The position numbers were made by a program, and so were the translations under genes. Shown one piece after another: positions 43,192-45,411 of a DNA stretch of 45,411 nucleotides (its first letter is position 1; each line of letters opens with the position of its first letter). The stretch is from Sphingobacteriaceae bacterium. Lineage in GTDB: Bacteria; Bacteroidota; Bacteroidia; B-17B0; Aurantibacillaceae. Location of the stretch: NCBI GenBank assembly GCA_023251775.1, contig JAHEYC010000020.1, positions 1-45,411 on the forward strand. The letters are read 5' to 3'. The notes under the pieces are model-generated. The model was not told the origin of the DNA. It made no database searches and saw only the letters and a list, made by a program, of their open reading frames with translations.

Positions 43192-45411
43192 TTATTTTAA
43201 TAACGTTATATTGCCCTTAATGACCCCGGGTTTATTAGGGTCCTTAAGATCGATCGTGTAATAATAAGCTCCCACTGGTAATGCATCCCCTCTATAAGTT
43301 CCGTCCCACGCATTTGAATACCCGGTTGATCTGAAAATAGATTCACCCCATCGGTTAAATATCTCTATCACTGCATTCTTATAATAAACGTCAATGAAAT
43401 CGAGTCGCCAATAATCATTTTTACCGTCGCCGTTAGGTGAAATAACATTTGGTATCAATTGCGAAACATCATTTACAACATTATTTATTCCAACGATCAC
43501 ACTATACGAATCTGTACAACCAAACTGATCGGTTACAACTTGTGTTACGGTATAATTACCATTACTGGTATAAATTGTAGTAGGGTTCTGTAAATTACTT
43601 GTTGTGCCATTACCAAAATCCCAGAACCAACCTACAGAATACTTTGATGAATCTATAAAGTTCACCGAGGTTCCTAAAGATAATTGTCCCGAATTAATAG
43701 GATGAAATTTAGCAATAGGCTTGGGAGTAATATTTATGGTTTGAACCAATGAAGCTAAACAGCCATTTGACGAAGTAACTTGATGCGTTACCGAATACTT
43801 TCCATTTGTAGGGAAAATAAAGCAGGTATCCTTTGTAACACTAAATCCAACACCGCCAAAATCCCAATAATGATTGGTTATAGGAATTGTTGAAGGTGGT
43901 AAAATTGTTGAACTATCCGTGAAACAAATATTTTGTCCTATTCCCGTACATGATCGGGTATAACCAAATTTTACATTAGCAAGAGGATACACAGTTGTTG
44001 GTTTTCGAATAGTATCATAGCAATTAAATACATTGTTAACCACCAACATTACGGTATAAGTTCCGGGCGCCGTATACGTTAACGTAGGATTAATATTATT
44101 AGAGTTCTGTCCATTTCCAAAATCCCATTGCCAACCGGTTAATTGATTATAAAGATCAACAGCCTGACTGCTGAATTGCGTAGCTTGATTTAAACAAACC
44201 GTGTTAGAAATAAAATTTGATATAGGTTTATCTCTAAAATCAATTCGTATTTGATCCGTTGCGCCAAAACAATTTCCATTTGCAGTTGTTGATACTGTTA
44301 GAATAACAAAACCTAAAGTTGTTTCAGTTGGTGTTGCAATATAACTTGTTGTTGGAGCAGTTGTATTTGAAGGAACAAAGACCCCACTGCCTCCGCTCCA
44401 GACCAATGAATTTGATGAAGTTCCCGTGATCACAGCATTAAGTGAAATAACAGGATTGTTTTTACAACTGTTAAGATCGGGACCGGCAGTTATTGTAGAC
44501 GGCGATGTAAAATATACCAGCACGCTATCCGAAACATCCTTACACAAAGCGCTTGGCGGAGTGGTTAACTTTAATTTAATTGGGCCGGTACTTAGGTCGG
44601 TGAAACTCGGAACATAATTATTAATTAAGGCAATATTATTTGGAATAAATAAACCTGTTCCACTCGTGGTCCAAATACCTGAAGGAATGCTATTGCTAAT
44701 ATAACCTGTTAGATAAACTGTGGAGTTATTACTACATTTCACAATACTCGATGTTGGAGCCGCGTCAACAATAGGCGCTTTTTGTAAATTTATCTTTATC
44801 GTATCTCTTGCAGCCGCACAAATTCCATTATTGATACTGGTCAATAATATTTTTATGTAAGGCAAGGCCGTATCACCGGGAAATGCAGTATTGTAAATTG
44901 TTGTTAGCGAAGAGTTATTGACCACTGTTCCACTTGCAGGTGCAACCGGCGACCAAGTTCCTTGACTCGAAGCACCAAGAACCGATCCACTTAATTGAAT
45001 AGTTGCCGTGTTGTTTGTACACTTGATCTGATCGGTACCTGCGTTCACAATTGGCCCTTGTAAAACTCTTACAGAAAAAGTACTTGCTATATTAGGACAA
45101 ATTCCTGTAGACGTTAAATTAAAAACAACTTGTCCACCACTCCAAGGAGTTGGTGTAGGAACCGGAACCAGCGAAGTGTCTAATAAATTTGGTGTGTACA
45201 CATTATTAGCAATTTGATTTGGTCCACCCGAAAGTGTTCCGTAACCGTTGCTTGTCCAAATACCTGTATTTGGTCCGCCCCCAATTACACCATTGAGTGT
45301 AAATGTTGTATTGGTACAAATGGTAGCTGTTGGTACAGGATTAGCCTGAACAAATGTTTGAGAGTTGAAACTGGAATGGTGCGACATATGACTACCGTTT
45401 GTACTGCTTCC
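43192..45411 (-). CDS. T9SS type B cargo with Ig-like and PKD domains, 5' end outside window
   Basis: The frame stays open to the right edge; eight more codons without a stop precede the internal ATG at 45387, so that ATG is not taken as the start and 739 C-terminal residues are visible. About five Ig-like repeats with paired cysteines (GPIVNAGTDQIKCTNNTATIQLSGSV and similar) come first. Then three PKD domains carry the WDFGNG type motif (WQWDFGNGQN, HYWDFGG, WFWDFGNGTT). The end is a type B sorting domain: IPNVISPNGDGKNDYW, IFNRWGESIF, WDGTYRGDALPVGAYYYTIDL. The role is probably surface adhesion or matrix, by analogy. It is the first visible gene of the minus-strand operon. Confidence 0.9.
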   Translation of the reverse strand, partial: GSSTNGSHMSHHSSFNSQTFVQANPVPTATICTNTTFTLNGVIGGGPNTGIWTSNGYGTLSGGPNQIANNVYTPNLLDTSLVPVPTPTPWSGGQVVFNLTSTGICPNIASTFSVRVLQGPIVNAGTDQIKCTNNTATIQLSGSVLGASSQGTWSPVAPASGTVVNNSSLTTIYNTAFPGDTALPYIKILLTSINNGICAAARDTIKINLQKAPIVDAAPTSSIVKCSNNSTVYLTGYISNSIPSGIWTTSGTGLFIPNNIALINNYVPSFTDLSTGPIKLKLTTPPSALCKDVSDSVLVYFTSPSTITAGPDLNSCKNNPVISLNAVITGTSSNSLVWSGGSGVFVPSNTTAPTTSYIATPTETTLGFVILTVSTTANGNCFGATDQIRIDFRDKPISNFISNTVCLNQATQFSSQAVDLYNQLTGWQWDFGNGQNSNNINPTLTYTAPGTYTVMLVVNNVFNCYDTIRKPTTVYPLANVKFGYTRSCTGIGQNICFTDSSTILPPSTIPITNHYWDFGGVGFSVTKDTCFIFPTNGKYSVTHQVTSSNGCLASLVQTINITPKPIAKFHPINSGQLSLGTSVNFIDSSKYSVGWFWDFGNGTTSNLQNPTTIYTSNGNYTVTQVVTDQFGCTDSYSVIVGINNVVNDVSQLIPNVISPNGDGKNDYWRLDFIDVYYKNAVIEIFNRWGESIFRSTGYSNAWDGTYRGDALPVGAYYYTIDLKDPNKPGVIKGNITLLK

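Noticed and set aside
45385-45387. ATG at 45387 as the true start of the rightmost cargo gene
   Set aside because: The frame is open to the window edge, no signal peptide follows this ATG, and the sequence is within a repeat-like region; the gene most likely begins outside.

Overview
This 45.4 kb window comes from an AT-rich member of the Bacteroidota. Three things indicate this: several secreted proteins tied to the type IX secretion system (T9SS), with type B (gliding-motility-associated) C-terminal sorting domains beside PorP/SprF-like partners; promoters of the Bacteroidota form TTTG-N17-21-TAnnTTTG; and no obvious Shine-Dalgarno sequences. I cannot name the genus from sequence alone.

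Layout. (1) 1-8437, minus strand: the first ~2,812 codons of one giant surface or secreted protein. It has a signal peptide, a beta-propeller-like region and then about 28 tandem Ig-like repeats of ~84 residues. The reading frame runs off the left edge. (2) 8766-11052, plus: rfbA, a polyprenyl diphosphate synthase and a hotdog thioesterase, facing a minus-strand MFS transporter (11055-12347). (3) 12348-12979: a repeat- and hairpin-rich intergenic region holding tRNA-Pro(UGG). (4) 12980-19471, plus: guaA, a LysM/periplasmic-binding fusion, hemF, tilS and two small proteins, converging on cdsA (19468-20322, minus). (5) 20470-31157, plus: a long aromatic amino acid operon, trpL(attenuator)-trpE-G-D-C-F-B-A-aroF-aroB-aroA plus a small secreted protein gene. 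(6) 31158-31385: an inverted-repeat cluster. (7) uvrA (minus) diverging from an ECF sigma factor gene (plus). (8) 35091-45411, minus: cargo, PorP/SprF, cargo, PorP/SprF, then a PorE-like OmpA protein, packed as one operon that enters from the right edge.

How the genes work together. The best-supported regulatory find is a classical ribosome-mediated trp attenuator at 20470-20631. It has a promoter, a 20-residue leader peptide with three consecutive Trp codons, a 10-bp antiterminator and a mutually exclusive 9-bp intrinsic terminator. Because trpA is joined by a 4-base overlap to aroF, with aroB and aroA close behind, this one switch probably sets both the committed Trp steps and three shikimate-pathway steps. 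In the right-hand block, each type B cargo gene is followed at once by its own PorP/SprF-like gene, matching the known pairing of type B cargo with dedicated SprF-like partners. The giant protein on the left probably also ends in a T9SS sorting domain, but that end lies outside the window.

The most unusual structure is inside the giant gene. Its ~252-bp repeats carry a second, higher-order period of nine units (~2.25 kb). Marker linkers and a divergent repeat subtype recur every ninth repeat, which suggests tandem duplication of a nine-repeat block.
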